Assembly: GCF_000718555.1 (NCBI RefSeq) | Contig: NZ_JOAN01000001.1 | Coordinates: 372,001-436,000, forward strand | DNA length: 64,000 nucleotides | DNA from: Micromonospora chokoriensis | GTDB taxonomy: Bacteria > Actinomycetota > Actinomycetes > Mycobacteriales > Micromonosporaceae | Reading direction: 5' to 3' | Shown: one piece after another, positions 16,351 through 25,278 of the stretch | Layout of the letters: each line of letters begins with the position of its first letter | Numbering within the stretch: the first letter of the stretch is position 1 | The notes under the pieces: model-generated | The model's database searches: none | Told to the model about the DNA's origin: nothing | What the model saw: only the letters and a program-made list of their open reading frames with translations | Translations under genes and position numbers: made by a program

Positions 16351-17427
16351 ATGGTTGTTGGAAACGATGCGCTGCGGCGGACCGCTGCCGAGGTTCTCGA
16401 ACGCAGGCGTCAACCGATTCTCGCCGCCTACCGTCAGCGTCTCGCCGCTGCGAGTGACAACCTCGCCGGGGCCGCTGACCTGATCGACAGCTACACCGCA
16501 CAGGCTGACGAACTTGTCCGCGAAACGGCGGCCGAGATTCGTCGCGAGACGACCGACCCGCTGTCGACACCGCCGCCGGCAGCGCCCGTCGAGGGCGTCG
16601 ACCTTCACCCGCGTGAGTGCTTCCGCGCGGTTGTCGCACTGGCCGACATCGTGGTGGTCGACGTGCTGGAGCAGCTGTGCGGCCGACCCGACCAGAGCGC
16701 GATCCTGGCGTTGGTCGCCGACGCGCTCACGCGTACGACACTGATCCGGCTGCTCGACGCTAGCTCGCGCTATGCCGCGGGCCTGATGAACGAGGTCCAT
16801 CAGGCGCAGATCGCAGAGCGTTCGCTGATCGCGCGCGAGCTTCATGATCGGCTGGGCCACAGCCTGAGCGCGGCCTACCGCAACCTGGAGGCCCACGAGC
16901 TCGCCCAGGAGCGGCGCAGCGAGGCCATCGACCGCCGGGTGATCATCGCCCGCGAGTCGCTCCACGACGCGGTCGGCTATCTGCGCGTGCTCATCGCCGA
17001 CCTTCGGCTCTCTCAACCACTCGGGTCGCTCGACGAGGCGCTGGCCAACTTCCTGTCGACGGTCGAGACCGGCGACACGCGACTGCACACCGAGATCAAC
17101 GGCGACGAGTCGTGGGTGCCGCCCGAGGTGCTCGACGAGGTGTTCCTGGTCGTCCGCGAAGCGCTGCGCAACGCGGTGGCCCACGCCGGCGCTCGGGTGA
17201 TCCACGCGGTCGTCGACATCACGCCGCACGAGCTGCGGGCGACAGTTGCCGACGACGGGGTGGGCTTCGACCCCGCCGAGGTGCGGGGCAGCTCCGGCCT
17301 GCGCGCGATGGCCGAGCGCGCGGCGGCCGTCGGCGGTCGCCTCGCGGTGCACGCGGCGGGACACCAGGGCACCTCGGTCGAGCTCGTCGTGCCGCTGCTC
17401 GCGGTCAGGGCGGGGGTCGGCCGGTGA
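16351..17427 (+). CDS. Soluble sensor histidine kinase (HisKA_3/NarL-type)
   Basis: A 358-residue kinase without membrane segments. An N-terminal helical region of about 150 residues precedes the dimerisation box [18 protein letters not shown] with phospho-acceptor His165; the C-terminal ATPase has [11 protein letters not shown] (N box), ADDGVGFDP (G1) and [14 protein letters not shown] (G2). The lack of a membrane anchor means it senses an internal or protein signal. The ATG at 16351 is used because the earlier in-frame region looks non-coding. It overlaps the next gene by GTGA, so the response regulator is its cognate partner. Confidence 0.87.
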   Translation: MVVGNDALRRTAAEVLERRRQPILAAYRQRLAAASDNLAGAADLIDSYTAQADELVRETAAEIRRETTDPLSTPPPAAPVEGVDLHPRECFRAVVALADIVVVDVLEQLCGRPDQSAILALVADALTRTTLIRLLDASSRYAAGLMNEVHQAQIAERSLIARELHDRLGHSLSAAYRNLEAHELAQERRSEAIDRRVIIARESLHDAVGYLRVLIADLRLSQPLGSLDEALANFLSTVETGDTRLHTEINGDESWVPPEVLDEVFLVVREALRNAVAHAGARVIHAVVDITPHELRATVADDGVGFDPAEVRGSSGLRAMAERAAAVGGRLAVHAAGHQGTSVELVVPLLAVRAGVGR

Positions 17428-18101
17428 CCGCCACGACGATCGAGCCGACCCGGATAGTGCTTGTCGACGACCACGTCGTGGTCCGCGACGGCCTACGGGA
17501 GATCCTCGACGCCCAGCGTGACCTTGTGGTGGTCGGCGAGGCCGGCGACAGCTGTGCCGCGGTCAACGAGATCCGGGCCCGCCAGCCCGACATCGTGCTG
17601 CTCGACGTGCAGATCCCCGGCGACGGGGTGACCACGACGGTCCGCCGGATCCGGGACGTCGCGCCGGCCAGCCGGGTCATCATCCTCAGCATGTTCGACG
17701 GCCCGACGCTGCTCCGCGAGCTGTTGACCCTCGGCATCTGCGGCTACCTGCTGAAGAATTCGACGCGCCAGGAGTTGGTGGCGGCAATCCGCGGCGCCTG
17801 CGCCGACGACGCGCCGGTGATGCTGGCCGTGTCGCGCGAGAGCCTGACCCAGGTGCAAGGGCCGGTGCACAGCACGTTGTCGGACCGTGAGCGCGAGGTC
17901 TTGCAGTTGGTCGGTCAAGCGATGAGTAACGCCCAGATCGCCGGTCGGCTCTGCCTCTCGGAGGCGACGGTCAAGCGCCACCTGCGCAACATCTTCGCCA
18001 AGCTCGGAGCGGTGTCGCGGATCGACGCGGTCAACCGGGCCATCGCGGCTTCGCTGATCGTCCTGCCGCGGCTCTGCGTCGATCCCACGTTTCACGGATA
18101 G
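17424..18101 (+). CDS. LuxR/NarL-family response regulator, partner of the soluble kinase
   Basis: A 225-residue regulator with receiver acidic pair Asp15-Asp16, phospho-acceptor Asp61 in [11 protein letters not shown] and Lys in YLLKNST, joined to a LuxR helix-turn-helix ([20 protein letters not shown], then [17 protein letters not shown]). The DNA-binding end matches that of the orphan regulator at 28706-29404 closely ([13 protein letters not shown]), so the two are paralogues and may read related DNA sites. The GTG start overlaps the kinase stop. Confidence 0.9.
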   Translation: MTATTIEPTRIVLVDDHVVVRDGLREILDAQRDLVVVGEAGDSCAAVNEIRARQPDIVLLDVQIPGDGVTTTVRRIRDVAPASRVIILSMFDGPTLLRELLTLGICGYLLKNSTRQELVAAIRGACADDAPVMLAVSRESLTQVQGPVHSTLSDREREVLQLVGQAMSNAQIAGRLCLSEATVKRHLRNIFAKLGAVSRIDAVNRAIAASLIVLPRLCVDPTFHG

Positions 18102-18131
18102 CAGGGCGCTCAAGGATTGCTATGGGTGGCT

Positions 18132-18147
18132 TGCCCGCAAACGGGCA
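18132..18147. promoter_or_regulatory. Inverted repeat in front of the PadR gene
   Basis: TGCCCG-CAAA-CGGGCA is a perfect 6-bp inverted repeat, 20 bases before the PadR GTG and 30 after the response regulator stop. It may be an autoregulatory operator, since PadR proteins commonly repress their own promoter, or a weak terminator of the two-component pair. Confidence 0.4.
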
Positions 18148-18166
18148 CTCGTGTAGGACTAATGCC

Positions 18167-18733
18167 GTGAATAGCACTCGCCTGTTCGTACTCGGCGCGC
18201 TTGCGCGTGGAGGCCCGATGCACGGGCACCAGATCCGCCGGGCGGCGCAGGTCGACCGTACCGAGCTGTGGAGCGACGTCAAGCCGGGGTCGCTCTACGG
18301 CGCGCTTCACCGGATGCAGGTCGAGGGCGTGATCGAGGCGGTCCGCACCGAGCAGGAGGGCAACCGGCCCGCCCGCACGATCTACGCGCTCACCTCGGCC
18401 GGCGCGGCGGAGCTGATCGACCATCGCGACGAGGCGCTGCGCGACACCAAGCTCCGCCACGACCCGGTCGATCTGGCCCTGCAGAACGTCATCGATCTCG
18501 GAGAGGAGGCGCTCCGCGCGATCATCGTCGCGCGTCGGGCGGCTCTCGCCGCTCAGCTCGACTCGTGGCTCGCTCTCCGGGAGGTGGCGGCGCCACACAT
18601 CCGTGGTCTGGAGTGGACGACCTTCCGTCATACCGAGCTCCGACTCCGTACCGAGCTCGCCTGGCACGACGAGTTGCTCGACCAGCTGCCCGAGCTGATG
18701 GCCAACCAGCCGACATCGATGACCACGTCGTGA
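18167..18733 (+). CDS. PadR family transcriptional regulator
   Basis: A 188-residue winged-helix repressor. FVLGALARGGPMHGHQIRR starts the first DNA-binding helices; SLYGALHRMQVEGVIE is the recognition helix and wing, and RTIYALTSAGAAEL is a very typical PadR wing. The C-terminal part is helical and dimerising (VirR_C-like). GTG at 18167 is preferred because TAGGA lies just upstream and the domain begins at once; an ATG 15 codons earlier is possible. It faces the efflux pump gene across a shared terminator, and PadR repressors often control a neighbouring exporter, so it probably senses the locus product. Confidence 0.85.
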   Translation: MNSTRLFVLGALARGGPMHGHQIRRAAQVDRTELWSDVKPGSLYGALHRMQVEGVIEAVRTEQEGNRPARTIYALTSAGAAELIDHRDEALRDTKLRHDPVDLALQNVIDLGEEALRAIIVARRAALAAQLDSWLALREVAAPHIRGLEWTTFRHTELRLRTELAWHDELLDQLPELMANQPTSMTTS

Positions 18734-18736
18734 CCG

Positions 18737-18780
18737 CGCCAGCCCTGGCCCCGAGGGCATATCCGTGGCCAGGGCTGGCG
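18737..18780. terminator. Bidirectional terminator between padR-like and efflux genes
   Basis: A perfect 14-bp stem (CGCCAGCCCTGGCC and complement) with a 16-base loop lies between the convergent stops at 18733 and 18785, so it can end transcription from both sides. Confidence 0.85.
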
Positions 18781-18784
18781 GATG

Positions 18785-20482
18785 TCACTGAGCGGGCTCG
18801 GGCTCGGTGGTCACGTTCCAATCGGGTCTGCTCGCCTCGGCCCAGGGCTCTTCGGGGCGGCGGGGCAGCAGGTAGACGAGAAGGAATGTGAGGATCACGC
18901 CGACCAGGACGGCGCCGACCGTCCACTGGACCGCGCGGTTGAAGTTGGTCTCCAACGCCGACGAGGCCGCTGAGTCGAAGGCCGCGCCGACCGCACCCGG
19001 TCCGGAGTCCTCGCAGCCGGGCGGCGTGGCGGTCGGATCGGACGCGCGCGACTGGCGGATGAAACAATCGGCGAACGTGGTGGTCGCCCTGCTCGCCTCC
19101 GCTGGCGGCAGGCCTGCGGCCACGAGCGATGCTTGCAGCTCCGGGCTCGCCTTCTCCGCAGCCGTCGCCGAGTAGGAGCCGAGCGTCCCGAAGAGGACCA
19201 CGCCCGCCACGGCGACGCCGATCGCCTGACCGAGGCGCTGGGCGGTGCCGAGCACGCCGCTGGCCGCGCCCGCGTCCTGCCAGGGCACGCCGGCCAGCAC
19301 GATCTCGACGCTCGGCGCGATCACCAGGCCCGAGCCGAAGCCGGCGAAGAGCAGGGCCGGGAGTAGCTCCAGGCCGGAGCCCCACCAGTGGATCGTCGCG
19401 ATGATGCCCACCATGCCCACGATCACGATGCCCGCGCCGAGCATCAGGACGCCGCGGCCGAGCGCACGGGCGACGTTGTCGGAGATGGCCGCGCCGACAA
19501 GCGTGCCGAACGAGAACGGCAGCAGGATCAGGCCCGTGGTCAGGGCGGACTTCTCCAGGCCGATCTGTAGGTGGAGCGAGAGTGCGAAGAGCAGGCCGAT
19601 GAAGCCGGCGAAGTAGCAGAGGCTGATGCCGACGCCGGCGGAGAACGAGCGGTGGGCGAACAGCCGCATGCTCACCAGTGGAACCTGGGCGCGGCGGGCG
19701 CGGCGCAACTCCCACACCGCGAAGACGGCCAGCGCGGGTAGTGCCGCTGCCATCGAGACGAACGTCCACGCCGGCCAACCCAGGCGCTGACCCTCGACCA
19801 GTGGGATGGCCAACAGCAGGACGGCGACCGAGACGAGCAGCATGCCGACCACGTCGAGCCCGCCGCGACGGCCCCGCGACTCGGGCACCAGGATCAGCGC
19901 GGCGACGAACGTGGCCAGGCCGATCGGCACGTTGAGCAGGAACACCGGCCGCCAGTCCCAACCGCCGAGATCCCACGCGATCAGCAGGCCGCCGAGGAGC
20001 GGGCCACTCGCGGTCGCGATGCCGCCGATCGCGCCGTAGATCCCGTAGGCCTTGCCGGTCTCCTTCGCCGGAAAGGTGGTCTGGATCAGCGCGAGCACCG
20101 GCGGGTTGAGGATGCCGGCCATCATGCCCTGCACCACCTGGAACGCGATCAGCTGGTTGGGGGTGGCCGCGAGCGCCGACGCCGCCGACGCGAGCGTGAA
20201 GCCCGCGACGCCGATGAGGAACAGCTTGCGGTGGCCGAAGCGGTCGCCGATCCGCCCGGCGGGGATGAGTAGCAGGCCGTAGCCGAGCGCGTAGCCGGCG
20301 ATGACCCACTCCATGGCCGTGTAGGTCGACTGGAGGTCGCGCTGGATCGGCGCGATCGCCACATTGACGATCGTCGTCGCCAGCAGGATCATGAACGCTC
20401 CGGCCAGGATGACGGCCAAGATCAACCATCGACGCGGGTTGGGTGGTGCCGTGCTGCGTTCGTCGGTCCAGCTCTCCGTCAT
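18785..20482 (-). CDS. DHA2-family (EmrB/QacA) MFS multidrug exporter, 14 segments
   Basis: A 565-residue exporter. Typical marks are the motif-A-like GRIGDRFGHRKLF after segment 2, motif C (GPLLGGLL) in segment 5 and the extra central segments of the 14-TMS family. A long external loop of about 70 residues before the last segment (around CFIRQS..CEDSGPG) contains two cysteines and is characteristic of this subgroup. The start ATG has AGGAGGAA upstream on the minus strand. It likely exports the aromatic polyketide or gives self-resistance; the adjacent PadR gene is its probable regulator. Confidence 0.88.
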   Translation of the reverse strand: MTESWTDERSTAPPNPRRWLILAVILAGAFMILLATTIVNVAIAPIQRDLQSTYTAMEWVIAGYALGYGLLLIPAGRIGDRFGHRKLFLIGVAGFTLASAASALAATPNQLIAFQVVQGMMAGILNPPVLALIQTTFPAKETGKAYGIYGAIGGIATASGPLLGGLLIAWDLGGWDWRPVFLLNVPIGLATFVAALILVPESRGRRGGLDVVGMLLVSVAVLLLAIPLVEGQRLGWPAWTFVSMAAALPALAVFAVWELRRARRAQVPLVSMRLFAHRSFSAGVGISLCYFAGFIGLLFALSLHLQIGLEKSALTTGLILLPFSFGTLVGAAISDNVARALGRGVLMLGAGIVIVGMVGIIATIHWWGSGLELLPALLFAGFGSGLVIAPSVEIVLAGVPWQDAGAASGVLGTAQRLGQAIGVAVAGVVLFGTLGSYSATAAEKASPELQASLVAAGLPPAEASRATTTFADCFIRQSRASDPTATPPGCEDSGPGAVGAAFDSAASSALETNFNRAVQWTVGAVLVGVILTFLLVYLLPRRPEEPWAEASRPDWNVTTEPEPAQ

Positions 20483-20546
20483 CGCGTTCCTCCTGAGGTC
20501 GCACGTGGGTCGATAGCGAACCCACCCTTTCGACTACACGCCGCCG

Positions 20547-20566
20547 CGTACGATTAGTCAAGTACG
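20547..20566. promoter_or_regulatory. Inverted repeat upstream of the efflux gene
   Basis: CGTAC and GTACG are arranged as an inverted repeat with a 10-base spacer, about 65-85 bases before the exporter start; two more near copies (CGTATG at 20575, TGTACGG at 20585) follow. Dyads of this size suit PadR dimers. The assignment to the neighbouring PadR is inferred. Confidence 0.4.
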
Positions 20567-20600
20567 GCTATTTGCGTATGACCTGTACGGCACGTGAAGA

Positions 20601-20629
20601 GGGCCCGGGTCAGGAGCTGACCCGGGCCC
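20601..20629 (-). terminator. Terminator after the aminotransferase gene
   Basis: A perfect 13-bp stem (GGGCCCGGGTCAG and complement) with a 3-base loop lies 16 bases beyond the stop of the leftward aminotransferase gene, insulating it from the exporter promoter. Confidence 0.88.
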
Positions 20630-20644
20630 GGTGACGCAGCGCGG

Positions 20645-22162
20645 TTACGACCAGTCGGAGGAGCCCGCACCCCACTCGGACGTCTCTGGCCAGGCCAGCT
20701 CGAAGGGGAAGTCGTTGGCGCGAAGCTCCAGCGTGCTCTCCAGCACGGCGTCGGTCAGCCGGTCGACGTCGGCGTCGCTGTGCGCGCCGCCGGCGAAGAG
20801 CATCGGCATGCCGAGCGTGTAGATGCCGCGTTTGCGCAGCAGCAGCGTGAGGATGAACGTCGCGGGGTTGAGCGCCCGCGAGTAGACCCGGTAGTCGGTG
20901 TAGGAGTCTTCCGGGAGGAACTGGAAGCACCCGATGTAGTCGCCGAACCCCACCATGCGCAGCGGGATCCCCTCGGCCGCCCGGAACGTGGCCAGCCGCG
21001 CCTGGACCCGGTCGACCCTGGCCCGCAGGTCGGTGTAGTAGGCGGGCCCCTTGTCGCGCAGCAGTTGGAGCGTGGCCAGCGACGCCGCCACCGACAGGTA
21101 GTTGCCGGTGTGGCTGCCCTGCAGACCGGTCTTCTGGCCGAAGTCGGTCCAGGACTGCCCGCTGGTCTGCGTGATGTCGAGGATGTCGGCCCGACCACCG
21201 ATCGCCGACAGCGGCAGCCCGAGCCCCGTGATCACCTTGCCGTAGGTGACGAGGTCGGTCGGGATGTCGAACTTCTGCGCGGCGCCGCCGATCCCCGAAC
21301 GGAAGCCCGTCAGCACCTCGTCGAGGATGAACGGCACCCCGAGCCGCCGGGCGGCCACCGCCACCTCGCGGATCATCGGGATCGTCGTCTCCTCGAACGG
21401 GAACGACGAGGCCGCAGGCTCGGCCAGGATGCAGGCCAACTCGCCCGCATGGCGCTCGATCAACTCGACCGCGAGCGCGGTGTCGTTGGGCAGGATCAGC
21501 AGGTCACGCGACTCGGCGGGCGTGACGCCGGCGAACGCCGAGACCAGCGGGATGCCGTCCTTGCCGATCTCCGGGAACGGCACCGCGGGATGCCCGTGAT
21601 ACCAGGGCGCGGTGTTGTGGACGGCCAGGTCGTGTGACCCGTGCAGAGTGCCCTCGAACTTGGCGACCATCCGTCGTCCGGTGAACGCACGGCAGAGCCG
21701 GATCGCCGACTGCGTGGCACCCGTACCCGAATGTTGGAAGGCGAATTTCTCGTTGTGCGGGAGGATCTCCCGCAACAGCGTCGCGAGCTCCAGCTCCAGC
21801 GCGTTGGTGTAGCCGTTGCCGGTGCCCTTGCCGAGGTGCTCGCGGACGAAGTCGACGACCGGAGCGGGGTTGTGACCGTGCAGCGCCTGCGCGCCGTACC
21901 CCATGTGGCAGTCGAGGTAGGTGTTGCCGTCGATGTCGGTCAACGTCGATCCGCTCGCGGTGGCCGCGATGATCGGAAACGGCGGCGCCTGGAACGGCCA
22001 GAACACGTGCGCGGCGGCGTCGACCGCCCTCAGTTGCTCGACGTGCGCGGCCGAGGCACCCTGGCGCGCGCCGATCTCGCCGAACAGCTCGTAGACCCAC
22101 TTCTGCTGCATGAGGTCTTGAATGACCTCGATAGCTCCGCGCTCCTGGTGGCTGGCGCCCAT
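20645..22162 (-). CDS. Class III PLP aminotransferase, glutamate-1-semialdehyde aminomutase-like
   Basis: A 505-residue PLP enzyme. Visible landmarks are the substrate strand DIDGNTYLDCHMGYGAQALH, the cofactor loop HSGTGATQSAIR, the aspartate in PFILDEVLTGFR and the Schiff-base lysine in VTYGKVITGLGLPLSAIGG. It is about 70 residues longer than haem-pathway HemL because of an N-terminal helical extension (ERGAIEVIQDLMQQKW) and insertions near the C-terminus, so it is not the housekeeping enzyme. ATG at 22162 follows AAGGGGA. Related enzymes in biosynthetic loci move or add amino groups. Its position between exporter and methyltransferase suggests a tailoring or starter-unit role, which is unproven. 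Confidence 0.8.
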   Translation of the reverse strand: MGASHQERGAIEVIQDLMQQKWVYELFGEIGARQGASAAHVEQLRAVDAAAHVFWPFQAPPFPIIAATASGSTLTDIDGNTYLDCHMGYGAQALHGHNPAPVVDFVREHLGKGTGNGYTNALELELATLLREILPHNEKFAFQHSGTGATQSAIRLCRAFTGRRMVAKFEGTLHGSHDLAVHNTAPWYHGHPAVPFPEIGKDGIPLVSAFAGVTPAESRDLLILPNDTALAVELIERHAGELACILAEPAASSFPFEETTIPMIREVAVAARRLGVPFILDEVLTGFRSGIGGAAQKFDIPTDLVTYGKVITGLGLPLSAIGGRADILDITQTSGQSWTDFGQKTGLQGSHTGNYLSVAASLATLQLLRDKGPAYYTDLRARVDRVQARLATFRAAEGIPLRMVGFGDYIGCFQFLPEDSYTDYRVYSRALNPATFILTLLLRKRGIYTLGMPMLFAGGAHSDADVDRLTDAVLESTLELRANDFPFELAWPETSEWGAGSSDWS

Positions 22163-22289
22163 CGTGTCCCCTTCGCATGGCGGCCGTGACAGGCGCAGCC
22201 TGCGCCCGACCGCTCGAACCCGGCTGGAGAACGGGTCGATCGACGCGGCTTCGAGCAGGTCTCGAGCGCCGTCGTCGAAGCTCGCCGCC

Positions 22290-23315
22290 ATGACGGAAAA
22301 TCGGGTCAATCTCTACTCGCTGACCGACACGATCACGCCGTGGGCAGTGCGGGCCGCGGCAACGCTCGGCCTCGCCGACCTGATCGCCGCGGGCACCACC
22401 ACGCTCGACGAGCTCGCCGCGGCGACGAAGGCCAATCCCGACGCGCTGCACCGGCTGCTGCGCTATCTCACGGTCCGCGGCGTGTTCAGGGAGACCGAGC
22501 CGCGGGTGTACGCCCTGACCGAAGCGGCCGAGTTCCTCAAGACCGACCACCCCGCGGCCCAGCGCCCCTGGCTCGACGTCGACTCGATGGCTGGCCGGAT
22601 CGAGGGCACGTTCAGCTCGCTGACCCACTCGATCCGCACTGGCGACGCGGCGTACCCCGTGCGCTACGGCATCGAGTTCTGGGACGATCTGGCCACCAAC
22701 CCCGACCGGGCCACGTCGTTCGGCGCGCTGATGGCCACCCACGCCAGCTACTTCGACCAGGTCGTCCAGGGCTACGACTGGAGCACCGTCAACCACGTCA
22801 TCGACGTGGGCGGTGGCACCGGCGCCCTGCTCACCGAGATCCTCAAGGCCCAGCCGCACCTGCGCGGCACCGTGGTCGACCTGCCGGGCGTCGTCGAGCA
22901 GGGCCGGGCCCGGTTCGAGGCGGCGGGCATCGCCGACCGCGCCGAGGTCGTCAGCGGGAGCATCTTCGACCCGCTCCCGGCCGGCGCTGACGTCTACATC
23001 CTGTCGAATGTCCTGCACGACTGGAACGACAGCGCCGCCGAGAAGATCCTCCAGCGGGCGGCCGACGCGGTCGGCACGACCGGAAAGGTGCTGATCGTAC
23101 AGATCCTCGTGAAGGACGAGAACGACAACTTCCCGGACGACCCGGCCCGGCTGATGTTCATCACCCAGATGGACCTGCGCCTGCTCTCGCTCATGGCCGG
23201 CAAGGCGAGGACCTGGCGCGAGTACGCCGAGCTGGGCGAGAAGGCCGGGCTTCAGGTGGACGGCAGCACGGTGATCCCCACCGGGCAGACCCTCCTCGCT
23301 CTCCGTCGCGGGTGA
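22290..23315 (+). CDS. SAM-dependent O-methyltransferase, first of three
   Basis: A 341-residue small-molecule O-methyltransferase of the plant-like/acetylserotonin type: an N-terminal winged-helix dimerisation domain (TTLDELAAATKANPDALHRL), then the Rossmann fold with the SAM motif VIDVGGGTGALL, a second acidic site VVDLPGVVEQG, and the catalytic-region LSNVLHDWNDS, where the histidine acts as base in characterised relatives. It diverges from the aminotransferase with 127 bases between starts. It likely methylates phenolic hydroxyls of the polyketide. Confidence 0.88.
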   Translation: MTENRVNLYSLTDTITPWAVRAAATLGLADLIAAGTTTLDELAAATKANPDALHRLLRYLTVRGVFRETEPRVYALTEAAEFLKTDHPAAQRPWLDVDSMAGRIEGTFSSLTHSIRTGDAAYPVRYGIEFWDDLATNPDRATSFGALMATHASYFDQVVQGYDWSTVNHVIDVGGGTGALLTEILKAQPHLRGTVVDLPGVVEQGRARFEAAGIADRAEVVSGSIFDPLPAGADVYILSNVLHDWNDSAAEKILQRAADAVGTTGKVLIVQILVKDENDNFPDDPARLMFITQMDLRLLSLMAGKARTWREYAELGEKAGLQVDGSTVIPTGQTLLALRRG

Positions 23316-23321
23316 TGGGGA

Positions 23322-23361
23322 AGGGCCCCTTGCTGACGGCTTCCGGATAGGAAGGGGCCCT
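23322..23361. repeat. GGGCCCC hairpin, probable dispersed repeat and terminator
   Basis: AGGGCCCCTT and AAGGGGCCCT form a perfect 10-bp inverted repeat around 20 bases, followed by CGTTAACGG. It begins just after the methyltransferase stop and can terminate it. Hairpins of the AAGGGGCCCTT(C)-TTAAC kind occur in many intergenic spots of Micromonospora-like genomes as I remember them; only one copy is present in this window. Confidence 0.6.
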
Positions 23362-23398
23362 CGTTAACGGACAGTGCGCGCGTCGTACCGTTGCGGAC

Positions 23399-24517
23399 AT
23401 GAGTCTGGCCGTCCGACGGATCGCGATCGATGCCCTCATCGCGATCGTCGTCGCGGCCGTCGTAGCGGTGGCGATCCGAGTCGCCGACGAGCCCGGCGCC
23501 CGGCCGCCGGACGCCCGCGCGTACGCGATCGGCGCGGTGATCGGGCTCCTGCTGGTCTTCCGGCGACGCTGGCCGCTGCTGGTGCTCGTCGGCTCGGTCA
23601 CCGCGCTGATGATCTACTACGCGCTCGAATATCCGGGCATTCCGCCCGCCCTCCCGCTGGCCGCCGCCCTCTTCTCCGTCGCGGCTGCCGGCCGGTTCAC
23701 CTGGGCGCTCGTCGTCGCCGGGTTCTTCGTCCTGCTTGAGCTGGTCATCCGTAACACCCTGCTCGGCGAGGGCTTCTTCCCTGCCCTCGCGGCCACCCTC
23801 GAAGAGGGCTCGCTGCTGGCGGCCGTGGTGCTGCTCGCCGAGACGATCCGCACCCGCCGGATCCGGCTGGCCGAGGCGCAGCAGCGTCTCGCCGTGATGC
23901 GCCAGGAACGTCTACACGAGGTCGCCCAGGAGCGGCTCCGCATCGCCCGCGAGGTCCACGACGTGCTCGGTCACACGATCACCGCGATCAGTGTGCAGGC
24001 GAGCCTCGCCGACGACATCTTCGACAGCAAGCCGGCCGAGGCGCGAGCCGCGCTGCGGAGCATCCGGGGTGCGGCGCGCGACGCGATGCACGAGGTCCGC
24101 TCGGCGATCGGCATGCTCCGCGACGGCGGCGAGGCGCCCGATCTGGCTCGCGTCTACGCGGTTGCCGAGCAGGCCGGCGTGAAGGTGCGGCCGGCGGTCA
24201 CCGGCACCCCGCGTCCGATCCCGCCGGAGGTGGCGCTCTCGGTCTACCGGATCGTGCAGGAGTCGCTCACCAACACGGTCAAACACGCCGCAGCGACGAC
24301 CGTCGACGTCACCATCACCTATGGGGCTCGCGCGGTCACGGTCGAGGTCGTCGACGACGGGGTCGGCGCCGGGGCGAACTGGCGGGGGCACGGGGTGGCC
24401 GGCATGCGGGAACGGGCCACGGCTGCGGGCGGATCGCTCGAGGCCGGGCCGCGGCCGGAGGGCGGGGGTTTCCGAGTGGCCGCACGGCTGCCGGTCGAGG
24501 TGGAGGAGACAGCGTGA
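23399..24517 (+). CDS. Membrane sensor histidine kinase, NarL/DesK-type
   Basis: A 372-residue kinase. Five to six hydrophobic segments occupy residues 8-150, a compact membrane sensor with almost no external loops; a short coiled linker leads to REVHDVLGHTITAIS with phospho-acceptor His187, then ESLTNTVKHAAA, VDDGVGAG and GVAGMRERATAAGG of the ATPase. It probably detects a membrane-related state or a lipophilic molecule. The stop overlaps the regulator start by GTGA, forming a standard pair. Confidence 0.88.
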   Translation: MSLAVRRIAIDALIAIVVAAVVAVAIRVADEPGARPPDARAYAIGAVIGLLLVFRRRWPLLVLVGSVTALMIYYALEYPGIPPALPLAAALFSVAAAGRFTWALVVAGFFVLLELVIRNTLLGEGFFPALAATLEEGSLLAAVVLLAETIRTRRIRLAEAQQRLAVMRQERLHEVAQERLRIAREVHDVLGHTITAISVQASLADDIFDSKPAEARAALRSIRGAARDAMHEVRSAIGMLRDGGEAPDLARVYAVAEQAGVKVRPAVTGTPRPIPPEVALSVYRIVQESLTNTVKHAAATTVDVTITYGARAVTVEVVDDGVGAGANWRGHGVAGMRERATAAGGSLEAGPRPEGGGFRVAARLPVEVEETA

Positions 24518-25173
24518 CGATCCGGATGGTGCTGGCGGACGACCAGACACTCGTACGGGCCGGCTTCCGCGGCCTGCTCGACCACAGCGACGACCTGGAG
24601 GTGGTCGGTGAGGCATCCAACGGTGCCCAGGCGATCGACATGGTCGCCGCGACCCGACCCGACATCGTGTTGATGGACGTGCGGATGCCGGTGCTCGACG
24701 GTGTCAAGGCCACGGCCGCGATCGTCGAGCGGTTCCCGGCCGTACGGGTCATCGTCCTGACCACCTTCGAGCTCGACGAGTACGTCTTCGAGGCGCTGCG
24801 TGCCGGCGCGAGCGGCTTCCTGCTGAAGGACATCGAGCCCGACGAGCTGCGTCAGGCCGTGCGAGTGGTGGCCGGCGGCGACATGTTGATCTCGCCGCGG
24901 GTGACGAGCCGGCTGGTGAGCGCGTTCGTCAGCAAGGTCGCGCCGACGCCTGTCGACGGCGGCCGGCTGACCGTGTTGACCGACCGTGAGCGCGAGGTGA
25001 TGAGCCTGGTGGCCAGCGGGCTGACCAACGAGGAGATCGGGCGTCGGCTGTCGATGAGCCCCGCCACGGCCCGCACCCACGTCCACCGGGCGATGGTCAA
25101 GCTCCGCGTCCGCGACCGCGCGCAACTCGTCGTGCTCGCCTACCAGACGGGGCTCGTCGCGCCCGGCAGCTAG
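24514..25173 (+). CDS. LuxR/NarL-family response regulator, partner of the membrane kinase
   Basis: A 219-residue regulator with Asp9-Asp10, phospho-acceptor Asp55 in VLMDVRMPVLDG, the switch threonine in VLTTFE and Lys in FLLKDIEP. The helix-turn-helix reads LTDREREVMSLVASGLTNEE and SPATARTHVHRAM. It belongs to the common actinobacterial DesR-like type and differs clearly from the two other regulators in this locus, which are paralogues of each other. The membrane multicopper oxidase downstream is the nearest possible target. Confidence 0.9.
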   Translation: MTIRMVLADDQTLVRAGFRGLLDHSDDLEVVGEASNGAQAIDMVAATRPDIVLMDVRMPVLDGVKATAAIVERFPAVRVIVLTTFELDEYVFEALRAGASGFLLKDIEPDELRQAVRVVAGGDMLISPRVTSRLVSAFVSKVAPTPVDGGRLTVLTDREREVMSLVASGLTNEEIGRRLSMSPATARTHVHRAMVKLRVRDRAQLVVLAYQTGLVAPGS

Positions 25174-25278
25174 CTACGGCCCTTGTTTCGCAGGGGATCC
25201 GGGCTACGGCGATCGCCGTACACCCTGGCCGGTCGTCACCGGATGCCACGTGTCGCACACCTTCCGTATGTTGACGTC

